From: Pseudarthrobacter sp. NIBRBAC000502770
GTDB lineage: Bacteria > Actinomycetota > Actinomycetes > Actinomycetales > Micrococcaceae
NCBI RefSeq assembly: GCF_006517815.1
Contig: NZ_CP041198.1
Location: 1,364,001 to 1,428,000, forward strand
DNA: 64,000 nt
Direction of reading: 5' to 3'
The translations under genes and the position numbers were made by a program. The notes under the pieces are model-generated. The model was not told the DNA's origin. It ran no database searches and worked only from the letters and a program-made list of their open reading frames with translations. Each line of letters begins with the position of its first letter. Within the stretch, counting starts at the first letter, position 1. This document shows, in pieces, positions 35,547 through 43,233 of this stretch.

Positions 35547-36713
35547 TTACTCGTGCAGGCCGCGCAGGACCTTGTAGAACTCGGCCTTGCCTTCCAGGCC
35601 AATGCCGGGCAGGTCGCCGGGGGCTACGCGGCTGTTGACGACGACTGCGTCGTCGGTGAAGCCACCGGTGGGCTGGAATTCGCCGGGGTAGGACTCGTTG
35701 CCGCCGAGCTTGAGGGCTGCGGCGATGTGCAGTGAGAACTGGTGTCCGCCGTGCGGGATGCAGCGGCGGGAGGACCAACCGTGCTGGGCCAGCATGTCCT
35801 GGATCCGGCGGTATTCGGTGAGGCCGTAGCTCAACGCCGGGTCGACCTGGATGAAGTCACGGTCCGGGCGCATGCCGCCGTAGCGGACCAGGTTCCGTGC
35901 GTCCTGGAGGGAGAACAGGTTCTCACCGGTCGCGATGGGGTTCCTGTAGTGCTCGGAGAGGGTGGCGTTCAGGGCGTAGTCCAGCGGGTCGCCGACTTCT
36001 TCGTACCAGAACAGTCCGTACTTATCGATGGCTTTTCCGTATTCCAGGGCGGTATCCAGGTCGAACTTACCGTTGACGTCCACCATCAGGCGGGACGCGT
36101 CGCCGTCCAGGACTTCGATGACGGCTTCGATGCGGCGAAGGTCCTCGGCCAGGTCGGCGCCGCCGATCTTCATCTTGACGATGTTGTAGCCCTGGGCCAG
36201 GAAGCCGCGCATTTCGTTCTGCAAGTCTTCAAGGGTCTTGCCGGGGGCGTAGTAGCCGCCGGCGGCGTAGACGAAGACGTCCTTGTCCGGATTGCCGTCA
36301 CCGTAGTGGTCCGAGATCCACCGGTACAAGGGGACACCGGCGATCTTTGCGGCGAGGTCGTGCAGCGCCATGTCGGCCACGCCGACGGCGACCGACCGTT
36401 CGCCGTGGCCACCGGGCTTTTCGTTGGACATCATGATGTCCCACGCCTTCTCAGGTGACAGTTCGCCCTTCTCATCCATGAGGTCCTCGGCAGGAGCATC
36501 CAGCAGGCGCGGCAGGATGCGGTCCTGCAGGATGCCCGTAGCGTTGTAGCGGCCGTTGGAGTTAAAGCCGTAGCCGACCAGCGGCTTGCCGTCAACGAAC
36601 ACATCGGAGACGAGCGCGATGATTGTGCAGTCCATCTTGGTGAAGTCAATGAACGCGTTCCGGATGGAGGAACTGATGGGGATGGTGCCTACGTGGGCGG
36701 AAACGATTTTCAT
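35547..36713 (-). CDS. tarD: D-tartrate dehydratase (enolase superfamily)
   Basis: A 388-aa enolase-superfamily enzyme closely similar to D(-)-tartrate dehydratase (TarD). It shares IRNAFIDFTKM, GYGFNSNGRY, NEKPGGHGERSVAVG and FVYAAGGYYAPGK. Catalytic features: Lys180-Met-Lys182 in VKMKIGG, metal ligands Asp212 (VDVNG), Glu238/239 (YEEVGD), Glu264 (GENLF), and His321/His324 in PHGGH. It dehydrates D-tartrate to oxaloacetate. ATG at 36711-36713 follows AAGAGAG. First gene of an eight-gene operon; a GntR regulator is divergent. Confidence 0.93.
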   Translation of the reverse strand: MKIVSAHVGTIPISSSIRNAFIDFTKMDCTIIALVSDVFVDGKPLVGYGFNSNGRYNATGILQDRILPRLLDAPAEDLMDEKGELSPEKAWDIMMSNEKPGGHGERSVAVGVADMALHDLAAKIAGVPLYRWISDHYGDGNPDKDVFVYAAGGYYAPGKTLEDLQNEMRGFLAQGYNIVKMKIGGADLAEDLRRIEAVIEVLDGDASRLMVDVNGKFDLDTALEYGKAIDKYGLFWYEEVGDPLDYALNATLSEHYRNPIATGENLFSLQDARNLVRYGGMRPDRDFIQVDPALSYGLTEYRRIQDMLAQHGWSSRRCIPHGGHQFSLHIAAALKLGGNESYPGEFQPTGGFTDDAVVVNSRVAPGDLPGIGLEGKAEFYKVLRGLHE

Positions 36714-36742
36714 CTTTGAATCTCTCTTGGTCGGATCTTATT

Positions 36743-36752
36743 TCTTATAAGA
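36743..36752. promoter_or_regulatory. Putative GntR operator, palindrome 1
   Basis: TCTTATAAGA, perfect 10-bp palindrome, 30 bp before the tarD start. The first of three at exact 65-bp steps in the divergent tarD-gntR gap. Confidence 0.65.
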
Positions 36753-36807
36753 TGGATGCTCGCGCCATGGCACTGGCCGCGTATCCGGCGGGTGGGGTGT
36801 GCAAATA

Positions 36808-36817
36808 TCTTATAAGA
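36808..36817. promoter_or_regulatory. Putative GntR operator, palindrome 2
   Basis: TCTTATAAGA again, in the context ATATCTTATAAGACGTTGAT. The flank to the right matches palindrome 3. Confidence 0.65.
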
Positions 36818-36872
36818 CGTTGATTCGAGGTTAGCGGGCCTCGACCCGGAGCACAAGCCCGGCGACGAGATT

Positions 36873-36882
36873 TCTTATAAGA
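36873..36882. promoter_or_regulatory. Putative GntR operator, palindrome 3
   Basis: TCTTATAAGA within ATTTCTTATAAGATGTTGAT, 64 bp before the regulator ATG at 36946. It would account for autoregulation. Confidence 0.65.
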
Positions 36883-36945
36883 TGTTGATTGGAGGGCTAC
36901 ACTTAGCGGGACGGGGGCAACGCTCCCACAGATTTGGAGCGGCAG

Positions 36946-37644
36946 ATGAGTACCAACGTCTTTTCGAGCAAGGGCAGCCTGGCGTACAGCGAATTGCGTC
37001 AGATGATCCTCTCCGGCGCCTTAGCCCCCGGCTCGCGCATCTCTCAATACGAGTTGGCCGAAAACATGCAGATGAGCATCACCCCCCTGCGTGAAGCCAT
37101 CCGCCGGCTCTCGAGTGAGGGCCTGATCACGATGGACACCCACCGCGACTCCAAGGTGGCTGACATGAGCGCCGCCGAAGCCCGCGAACTGCTGGAAGTA
37201 CGCCTCTCCCTGGAGCCGTCCGCAACGGAACTGGCCGCCTACCGCCGGACCGACGCTGACATTGCCATCATCCGGTCGGCCGCCGAAAAACTACTCCCCG
37301 TCACGCGCGTGTGGGGCGAAGACGCCATCATCGCTCATCGCGACTTCCACCGCGCCGTCTACACGGCTTCTCACAACGCAACCCTGATCAAGCTCCTGGA
37401 TGACCTCTGGGACAAGTCCGACCGCTACCGGCGCATCGGCCTGGAGCTGCCTTCCGGTGACGAGCCCCGCACCATCGACCTGAACCAGCACCACCAAATC
37501 CTTGAACTCGTCACCGCGGGAGACGGGCCCGGCGCGGCAGAACTCGCTCGCACCCACATCGCAAACAGCCTCACAGCATCGGTGACAGGTGCGTTGGAGG
37601 AGCGGGAGAACGAATCCCCGTCCGACCTTGAGAGAACCGCCTAA
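36946..37644 (+). CDS. GntR family regulator with FCD domain (tartrate operon)
   Basis: A 232-aa regulator. N-terminal winged helix: GSLAYSELRQMILSGALAPG with SITPLREAIRRLSSEGL; C-terminal FCD domain with His-rich metal pocket (AHRDFHRAVYTASHN, then LNQHHQILEL). ATG at 36946 follows TTGGAGCGG; an in-frame TTG upstream is less likely. Divergent from tarD over three TCTTATAAGA sites. Likely a repressor released by tartrate or a metabolite. Confidence 0.9.
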   Translation: MSTNVFSSKGSLAYSELRQMILSGALAPGSRISQYELAENMQMSITPLREAIRRLSSEGLITMDTHRDSKVADMSAAEARELLEVRLSLEPSATELAAYRRTDADIAIIRSAAEKLLPVTRVWGEDAIIAHRDFHRAVYTASHNATLIKLLDDLWDKSDRYRRIGLELPSGDEPRTIDLNQHHQILELVTAGDGPGAAELARTHIANSLTASVTGALEERENESPSDLERTA

Positions 37645-37997
37645 AACCGCGCCGGCTTTTTGGGTCCGAGCTTCCCATTCGCAGCGTCATCTGCGCGACA
37701 TTTAGTGTCGTGAAAATGCCGCCATATAGCGCCGCGAGTCACAATGTTGGACGCGCGATGGCAACGGCGATTCTTGTAACTATGTCTCATAACTTCGTAG
37801 CCCAAATCTGGTACTCATCCTTAGTTATGAGACAGGTGAGCGGGCGTCGGTTTGAGGGTGTTGGAACGAGGCCGGAAGGAAACACACTTTTGGTTTCGGC
37901 AGCGTAGCGCCTGGAAAAACAACAGAGCCTTCCAAGACACCGCGATCCTGCTCGGGTGGGTCTGGTCTAATTAGCGGCGCGCGCCCGGGCAAGGGCG
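37645..37997. other. Intergenic region with a perfect 12-bp inverted repeat
   Basis: No gene recognised. TGTCTCATAACT (37783-37794) and AGTTATGAGACA (37823-37834) are a perfect inverted repeat with a 28-bp spacer. It may be the paired ends of a deleted insertion sequence, a recombinase site or a hairpin; there is no transposase. Confidence 0.6.
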
Positions 37998-38014
37998 GGT
38001 ACCGTTTTGGTACC
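37998..38014. promoter_or_regulatory. Toxin-antitoxin operator, copy B
   Basis: GGTACC-GTTTT-GGTACC inverted repeat just before the antitoxin ATG. The same repeat stands at 54223-54239 in the second module. Ribbon-helix-helix antitoxins normally bind such repeats to repress their own operon. Confidence 0.65.
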
Positions 38015-38022
38015 ATGAAGGC

Positions 38023-38229
38023 ATGGCTATGAATCTCCGTGTCCCTGAAGACCTCGATCGGCGGCTGGAGAAGTTGGCTGCCGAGGAGCACACGTCCAAG
38101 TCCGCGCTTTTGTTGCAGGGCGCAGAGTTGGTTCTGCAGCGCCACGCGCGCCGGCGTGAAATCAGCGCAGGTCTTGATTTTGTTATGAGTCATGACGCTG
38201 AGTTGCTGAAGCGCCTTGAGGACGCGTGA
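38023..38229 (+). CDS. Ribbon-helix-helix antitoxin, copy B
   Basis: A 68-aa protein: NLRVPEDLDRRLEKLAAEEH with SKSALLLQGAELVLQRHARR, the N-terminal strand-helix-helix of CopG/RHH antitoxins, followed by a C-terminal toxin-binding segment (GLDFVMSHDAELLKRLEDA). It overlaps the toxin gene by four bases (GTGA) and has its own operator. Almost identical to the one at 54248. Confidence 0.85.
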   Translation: MAMNLRVPEDLDRRLEKLAAEEHTSKSALLLQGAELVLQRHARRREISAGLDFVMSHDAELLKRLEDA

Positions 38230-38594
38230 CGGCGTACCTGGGCATTGAGGATGCAGTTCAGGTAGTTGATCGGCATGGCTTCCATATCCGTGATGTGGGG
38301 TTGTTGGCCTCGGCATTGGCCAGGCCGACCACGACTGTCATGGGCGTGGAGGCGTATCCGGAACTTGCGGTGAAGGCGGCAGCCTTGTTGGAGTCGGTCG
38401 CCCGGTTCCATCCACTCATTGATGGGAACAGACGGACGGCGTGGACGCTTATGGTGCTGCTGCTGTGGATCAATGGTTACCGGCATGGCTTCACCACGGA
38501 TGAGGGCTTCGACCTCGTGGTCGGAGTCGCCGCGGGCACTGTCGACCTGGTGGACTCTGCCGCCGAGATTTCCAGGCATCTGGTGCCCCGGTAG
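38226..38594 (+). CDS. Doc-type Fic toxin, copy B
   Basis: A 122-aa Doc-family toxin. The Fic core is HPLIDGNRRTAW at residues 62-73; the usual Doc form is HxFxD(A/G)NKR, so Phe is Leu and Lys is Arg here. Doc proteins phosphorylate EF-Tu and stop translation. GTG start overlaps the antitoxin stop. The Lys-to-Arg change may reduce activity; copy C keeps the Lys. Confidence 0.88.
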   Translation: MTAYLGIEDAVQVVDRHGFHIRDVGLLASALARPTTTVMGVEAYPELAVKAAALLESVARFHPLIDGNRRTAWTLMVLLLWINGYRHGFTTDEGFDLVVGVAAGTVDLVDSAAEISRHLVPR

Positions 38595-38616
38595 TCCTCC
38601 GGCGCCCCCGAAGGGA

Positions 38617-39117
38617 GTGTGGACAATGTCCACACTTTTCGTCTCGTACTGAGCCAAACAGCCTTCGGTTTGGCCAGGATTCCGCATGTTTTCGCGGGTT
38701 CCCAGGGTTTTCAAGGGCCGGAATGCGGTTCGAGTCCCACCTCGGGCACAGTGTTTTCCCTCGTCAGGGGCTTTTTTGCTTTGACGTGTTGACAAAGCTT
38801 GTTTCGCGTCGCTCTGGCGGGTGGGTCGCGGGCTGGTGCCTGGCCGCCGCGGGGCCTGTTCAGGTGTGTGGGGTGGCGGGTTCAAGTCCCTAGCTGGTGG
38901 GCCTTCCGCCTGCTGTGGTGCGGTTAGATGCTTCCTCGTTTCGGTTCTGTGTGGTGGGCGTGGTTGTCCAACACCTATTCATGGTCCGAGGTAGCGGGTA
39001 CAACATGACGTAGCCGCCGTTGGTACGGCAATTTTATTGAAGGGCTCCTTGCAACCGCCGCCGGAGCCGTATGCGCTCGATTTGTCCTGCCAAATTGAGT
39101 GTGGACAGTGTCCACAC
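38617..39117 (+). repeat. ~500-bp palindrome-bounded repeat, copy B
   Basis: Starts and ends with perfect palindromes GTGTGGACAATGTCCACAC (38617-38635) and GTGTGGACAGTGTCCACAC (39099-39117). Inside are a tRNA-3'-end-like core (38727-38749) and a hairpin CCCT-CGTC-AGGG (38758-38769) before TTTTTT. Aligns with copy A over its full length and with copy C over its first ~300 bp. It follows the toxin gene by 22 bp. Confidence 0.8.
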
Positions 39118-39587
39118 TTACGTCTGCTTTGTGAGAGTCCCTGCTGGCTAGGAGCACGGAAGGGCATGTCGGATCAAGGGCGCCATGTGCCGCCCTGACT
39201 GCGGCGGGGAACGGCCCAGTGAAGAGCAGAAGGATAAAGGCGAAGCAGGCTTGGCTGCAGGTCGCACAAAATTGTGGGGGAGCGGGCCACTACGACGCCC
39301 AGGAACGGGCGCGGCCTTCTGACACACCGAGTGCTTGGACCAAGCGCCGGGGATTGGGCCTACGGTCGTCCCGGCTCGAGAGACTCCGCGCTGCAGTTTG
39401 CAGTGATCGGGACCCGACGGGGTCAACGTTGCGCTAAGACAGAAGTGGCAGGGTTCGATCCAAGAGCTTTTCCAAGACAACGTGGGAAATGAACGACCAC
39501 ACCTCATTCAAGCCCTGCCTGACGTGCGGCCTTACGTCAACTTAGGGTTTAACTCCATCTTGGAGCCGGCCCTAGCGGGGAAGGGGA
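39118..39587. other. Intergenic region without recognisable gene
   Basis: The sequence between repeat copy B and the hairpin near 39590 has no homologous open frame I can support. Several short frames exist on both strands without ribosome sites. Confidence 0.4.
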
Positions 39588-39618
39588 AAGCCCTCGACCG
39601 GAGTCGGTCGAGGGCCTT
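39588..39618. terminator. Hairpin terminator
   Basis: AAGCCCTCGACCG pairs with CGGTCGAGGGCCTT around GAGT, a 12-13-bp stem with one extra base. On the minus strand it is followed by CTTTCCCC. It closes the minus-strand transcript of the MHS remnant. Confidence 0.7.
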
Positions 39619-39651
39619 CCTCACGTCCAGACTTGTGGAGGAGATGGAGGT

Positions 39652-40010
39652 CTACGGCTTGGAATTATGCGCCCGCATCCCGCCGTGTGGAGTCTCGGCG
39701 AGCAGGTGCTCGCCCTTCAGCACTTCGGGGTCTGCCGGAGCGACGGTGGCACGTCCGCCCCGGCTGCCGGTCTCGGGGAGTGTGAAGTAAACGACGAGGC
39801 AGAGGGCGACGATGGCGATCATGTATACCGCGACGAACATGGGCTGTCCGGCGCCGACGAACGCGGCGGCGATCAGTGGTGCGGTGCCGCCAAAAACGGC
39901 GATGACGATCTGGTGTGCGAAGCCGATTCCGGAGACCCGGACAGAGGCCGGGAACAGCTCGGCCTGGATTGTCGGGTAACTGACCGAATACGAAGTGACA
40001 TACCTGACCC
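39652..40010 (-). pseudogene. MHS-family MFS transporter, C-terminal remnant
   Basis: The minus strand reads YVTSYSVSYPTIQAELFPAS, then VRVSGIGFAHQIVIAVFGG, APLIAAAFVGAG and IVALCLVVYFTLPETGSRGG, the last third of a metabolite:proton symporter. An in-frame TGA and loss of homology start near 40003-40010. The protein normally has ~430 aa, of which ~115 remain. It would have been the uptake protein of the flavin-reductase/amidohydrolase cluster. Confidence 0.8.
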
Positions 40011-40295
40011 TTCACGTCGCCCGGATGGTCGAAGCCTTCCGGCTTCGCTGACATCCGACGACCCAGGAGACGTTGTGAGTGTGGGGTGTGCTCCACACGC
40101 GGGAGCGTCCCATTTTAGTTGATCCGTCGTTGGCATTTAGTTGACGTTTCCGGCGATGCTGATGGCAGAGGCATTCAGGCCGGCTTCCATCGTGTGGACC
40201 ATCGTGCCCCTGCCTTTCCCTCCGGCGGCGTCCGGTGCCCTGGCCTAGTGCGCGGTGAATGCATTTCAAGCTGCTGCGCGCGGACGCAAAGGGCG
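40011..40295. other. Short intergenic region with coding debris
   Basis: Between the truncated transporter and the flavin reductase. On the minus strand, TMVHTMEAGLNASAISIAGN followed by VN and a stop (about 40137-40230) looks like the end of an unidentified lost gene. No intact gene. Confidence 0.3.
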
Positions 40296-40805
40296 TTAGC
40301 GGGGGAGGAGTCCCGCGAATTCATGGTTTTGGAAGACCAATGGATCTTTGGCGTTCCCGGTGTTGAGGCCCAGGACCCTGGCCAGGACAAAGGCGTGGTC
40401 CCCGATGGGCGTGACGTTCTCGATTTGGCATTCCAAGGCCGCGACTGCGCCTGCGACCAGTGGGGCACCGTATGCTCCTTGGATCCAGAAGCTGTCATCG
40501 AAGCGGTCCGCGTCCTTTTTACCCAGCTTGCGGCAGAACTGCGCCTGTGTTGATGCAAGAGCGCTGATGCCCAGCACGGTGGCCTTGTTGAGTTGTGGCC
40601 AGCTGGAAGACTCGTGGCCGATGAAGAAGCCGACCAGGCACGGGTCCAGGGAGATAAAGACGAACGATCCGACGATCATTGCGGCACGGTCACCGGTGAG
40701 TTCAGACTGTCCGGCGACGACGGCGACGCTGGTGGGCACCATGGACATGGTGTCCCGCACGTGGGTGGGATCGAGAGTGCCGGGCCGTTCGGTAACGATA
40801 GTCAT
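40296..40805 (-). CDS. Flavin reductase family protein
   Basis: A 169-aa flavin reductase domain: PTSVAVVAGQSELTGDRAAM, VGSFVFISLDPCLVGFFIG, SSWPQLNKA, the LGKKDADRFDD segment and DHAFVLARVLGL. Such proteins supply reduced FMN or FAD to two-component monooxygenases. No oxygenase is in the surrounding cluster, so the partner is either elsewhere or lost with the truncated region at 40010. Full-length for the family. Confidence 0.88.
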   Translation of the reverse strand: MTIVTERPGTLDPTHVRDTMSMVPTSVAVVAGQSELTGDRAAMIVGSFVFISLDPCLVGFFIGHESSSWPQLNKATVLGISALASTQAQFCRKLGKKDADRFDDSFWIQGAYGAPLVAGAVAALECQIENVTPIGDHAFVLARVLGLNTGNAKDPLVFQNHEFAGLLPR

Positions 40806-40820
40806 GGCTGGCTCCTTCGG

Positions 40821-41129
40821 TTACCGGTGTTGCTGGATGTAGTAGAGCTGCTCGGCGTCAATCCACACTTCGTATCCGTCGAGTTTGTCGATGAGGATGC
40901 GTGAGTCGACGCCTTCGGGTGCGAGCCACAGCATTCGGGAGTCGGGGGTGGCATCTTCGATGCGTGCGGTTCTGACGTATGTGCCGTTTCGGCGGATTTC
41001 CACTGTTGCTGTTGTCGGGAGATGGAACCAGTCATCGAGCCGGTAGGACTGTGGCGGGTGGGGGGTGAAGGTTCTGCGTTCGATCGGGAAGGACCCGGCC
41101 GCAGCATGGGCTGTTGGTGCGTTCATCAC
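40821..41129 (-). CDS. Small beta-rich protein of unknown function
   Basis: A 102-aa protein 15 bp upstream of the flavin reductase. Core: ATVEIRRNGTYVRTARIED, ATPDSRMLWLAPEGVDSRIL, DGYEVWIDAEQLYYIQ. Clear paralog of the 103-aa protein at 31611 and more distant relative of 2910. It has a non-conserved N-terminus (~30 residues). No known domain; the common context of redox enzymes suggests an accessory role. Confidence 0.7.
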   Translation of the reverse strand: MMNAPTAHAAAGSFPIERRTFTPHPPQSYRLDDWFHLPTTATVEIRRNGTYVRTARIEDATPDSRMLWLAPEGVDSRILIDKLDGYEVWIDAEQLYYIQQHR

Positions 41130-41238
41130 GGTTCCTCAGGTGGCGGCGGGCAGGGGTGGGGTCAGGTGCCACCGACCGCCGGGGAGCTGGCCGGTGGCAC
41201 CTGAGAGGGGTTGGCGGGTCGAGCAGGCTTGCTGTGGT

Positions 41239-41727
41239 TCAGGCGACGGGTTGCGTGTCCGCGACCGGGACGGATGCCTGGTCCTTTTTAGCCGTGGTGA
41301 GGAGCCCCGCGGTGTATTCGGAGAGCCACCCAAGGCAGGCGCCGACGATTAAGGCCAGACAGGTGCCGGCCACGTCGAAGGTGGCGCCAAAGTAGGCGGC
41401 GCATCCGGCAAACGCTCCGGGGATGAAGCCCAGGAGGCTCCAGCGGGCCTGGACGCACATGGCGAACGCTGCGACGGCGACGGAGATGCCGAGCGCGCCG
41501 GGGATGGGGAGGTTCGCCGCTCCCCAGACGATGATGGCGCCCCAGAGGACTCCGGAGAGGTTGGCAGGGATCGTTTTGAGGAGTGCGGCGCGTTTTCCGC
41601 CGGCTGCGAAGAAGCATGCCCAGGAGAGGAATCCGACCCAGGTTATAAGGCCCAAGGGTGTGCTGAATTGGGTCCAGAGCCCGGCGAGGATGCCGGCGGT
41701 GATTCCGATGATGACGAGGGGCTTCAT
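41239..41727 (-). CDS. DUF1097 family membrane protein
   Basis: A 162-aa protein with five predicted membrane helices. Segments FSTPLGLITWVGFLSWACFF, NLSGVLWGAIIVWG, LGFIPGAFAGCAAYFG and LALIVGACLGWLSE match DUF1097. Function unknown; often found beside amidohydrolases or transporters in catabolic clusters. The charged C-terminal tail is cytoplasmic. Confidence 0.8.
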   Translation of the reverse strand: MKPLVIIGITAGILAGLWTQFSTPLGLITWVGFLSWACFFAAGGKRAALLKTIPANLSGVLWGAIIVWGAANLPIPGALGISVAVAAFAMCVQARWSLLGFIPGAFAGCAAYFGATFDVAGTCLALIVGACLGWLSEYTAGLLTTAKKDQASVPVADTQPVA

Positions 41728-41912
41728 GGGTAGTTCCTTAGGGTCAAAATGGCGTCATTGTCTTTTTGAAAAGGAAAGCTGAGGGAGTGTGAATGTGCAG
41801 GCTTCGCTGAAGTGCGCAGAACGCGGAGCGGGTGTTAGCTCTTTCGGGTGCGGGTGAATCTGGCGGTACGGCCCCGGCAAGGACGCCGGGGCCGTACTAC
41901 GTGGGGAGTGTT

Positions 41913-43190
41913 TTAGAGGTGGGTCAGGGCGAGGTCGGCGGGGTCCGCGTTGTCGGGAGTCGCAGGCGTGGGTTCCACCGGTGCGCGGTGGAACTCGCCG
42001 TTCTTCATCACTGCGGTGATCTTGTTGATGTCCTGCAGGATGGTGATGTCTTCGAGCGGGTTGCCGTCGACGAGGATCATGTCGGCGTAGAAGCCGGGCA
42101 GGACCTTGCCGAGTTCGTTGGGCTTTTCGAAGAGTTCCCCGCCGAGGGCGGTGGCAGCGATGATGGCTTCCATTTCGGTGTAGCCGAAGAGCTTCACGAA
42201 GTGGTCCAGGTCCCGGGCGTACGTTCCGCGGGGCGTCCAGGCGAAGCCGTAGTCTCCGCCGGGCAGCACGCGGATGCCGCGGCGGCGCATCTCCTGCATT
42301 GCCTTGACGGCGATGTCGAGTTCGCGGGCGTAGCCGGCCTGTTCGGCCGCCTCGTGGGAGTAGCCGAACGCTTCGGCGTCTTGGAGCGTTGCGACCAGCC
42401 AGTTGATGGCAGGGGCGACGAAGACGCGGTCCTTGGCGGCCTCGAGGAGGTCCATGCCTTCGTCATCAATGTAGGAGGCGTGGTAGATCATGTCGACGCC
42501 GGTTTTCAGGGAAATGAGCACAGAGTCGCGGCTGCGGGCGTGGGTGCAGACGCGCACGTGCCGGCGGTGCGCCTCGTCGACGGCGACCTGGAGTTCTTCT
42601 TCGGTGATGTAGGTGTCGGTGGCTGCCTTGGTGCCGGTGATTTCCTCACCGGAGATGCTGAGTTTGATCTGGTCCACGCCCAGTCCGATGGTTTCACGAA
42701 CCACTTTGCGCATTTCCTCCACGCCGTCGGCGATCTGGGTGATGCCGGGCACGAGGTCCCCTGCGGTGGTCGCGATTTCCTGGCCGTTGGCCAGGTAGCG
42801 GGGGCCGGGGATGCGGCCGGCGTTGATGGCGTCGCGTACGACGACATCGAGCCGCTTCTTGGCGCTGGCCGCCCCGAAGCACATGGTGTACCCGTAGTCG
42901 ATGTAGTACTTGGCTGACTCGACGGTGTGCAGCAGGTGTTCCTCGACGTTCATCGTTTCCAGGCTGTTGAGGTCGCCGTCGTTCCAGGTGAAGTGGGTGT
43001 GTGCGTCGCACAGTCCCGACATCAGGGTCTGGCCGCGGCCATCGATGACCCGGGAGCCCTCCCGGGGCAGGTTGCCCGTGCCGGGACGGACGTCGGTGAT
43101 GCGCTCATCGACGACGAGCACTTCCCCGAGGAAGGGCTGGGCGCCGGTGCTGTCCAGGATGTTGACGTTGGTGAAGAGGGTTTTCGACAT
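41913..43190 (-). CDS. Amidohydrolase family protein
   Basis: A 425-aa metal-dependent hydrolase of the imidazolonepropionase/Sgx9260-type group. SGLCDAHTHFTW has the HxH pair, DQIKLSISGEE the carboxylated Lys candidate, VCTHARSRDS and IYHASYID the two His, and VLPGGDYGFAW the catalytic Asp. ATG at 43188-43190; upstream in-frame codons are unrelated. The C-terminal beta domain has GFYADMILVDGNPLED. Probably hydrolyses an amide or cyclic amide. Confidence 0.85.
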   Translation of the reverse strand: MSKTLFTNVNILDSTGAQPFLGEVLVVDERITDVRPGTGNLPREGSRVIDGRGQTLMSGLCDAHTHFTWNDGDLNSLETMNVEEHLLHTVESAKYYIDYGYTMCFGAASAKKRLDVVVRDAINAGRIPGPRYLANGQEIATTAGDLVPGITQIADGVEEMRKVVRETIGLGVDQIKLSISGEEITGTKAATDTYITEEELQVAVDEAHRRHVRVCTHARSRDSVLISLKTGVDMIYHASYIDDEGMDLLEAAKDRVFVAPAINWLVATLQDAEAFGYSHEAAEQAGYARELDIAVKAMQEMRRRGIRVLPGGDYGFAWTPRGTYARDLDHFVKLFGYTEMEAIIAATALGGELFEKPNELGKVLPGFYADMILVDGNPLEDITILQDINKITAVMKNGEFHRAPVEPTPATPDNADPADLALTHL

Positions 43191-43233
43191 GACTTCGTTG
43201 TCCTTATCTTGAGCTGGAACGGTGGAGGTGTTC

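Noticed and set aside
38023-38594. Classification as general Fic AMP-transferase
   Set aside because: The short length, the D(G/A)N(K/R)R motif and the RHH partner fit Doc, not the longer HPFxxGNGR Fic enzymes.
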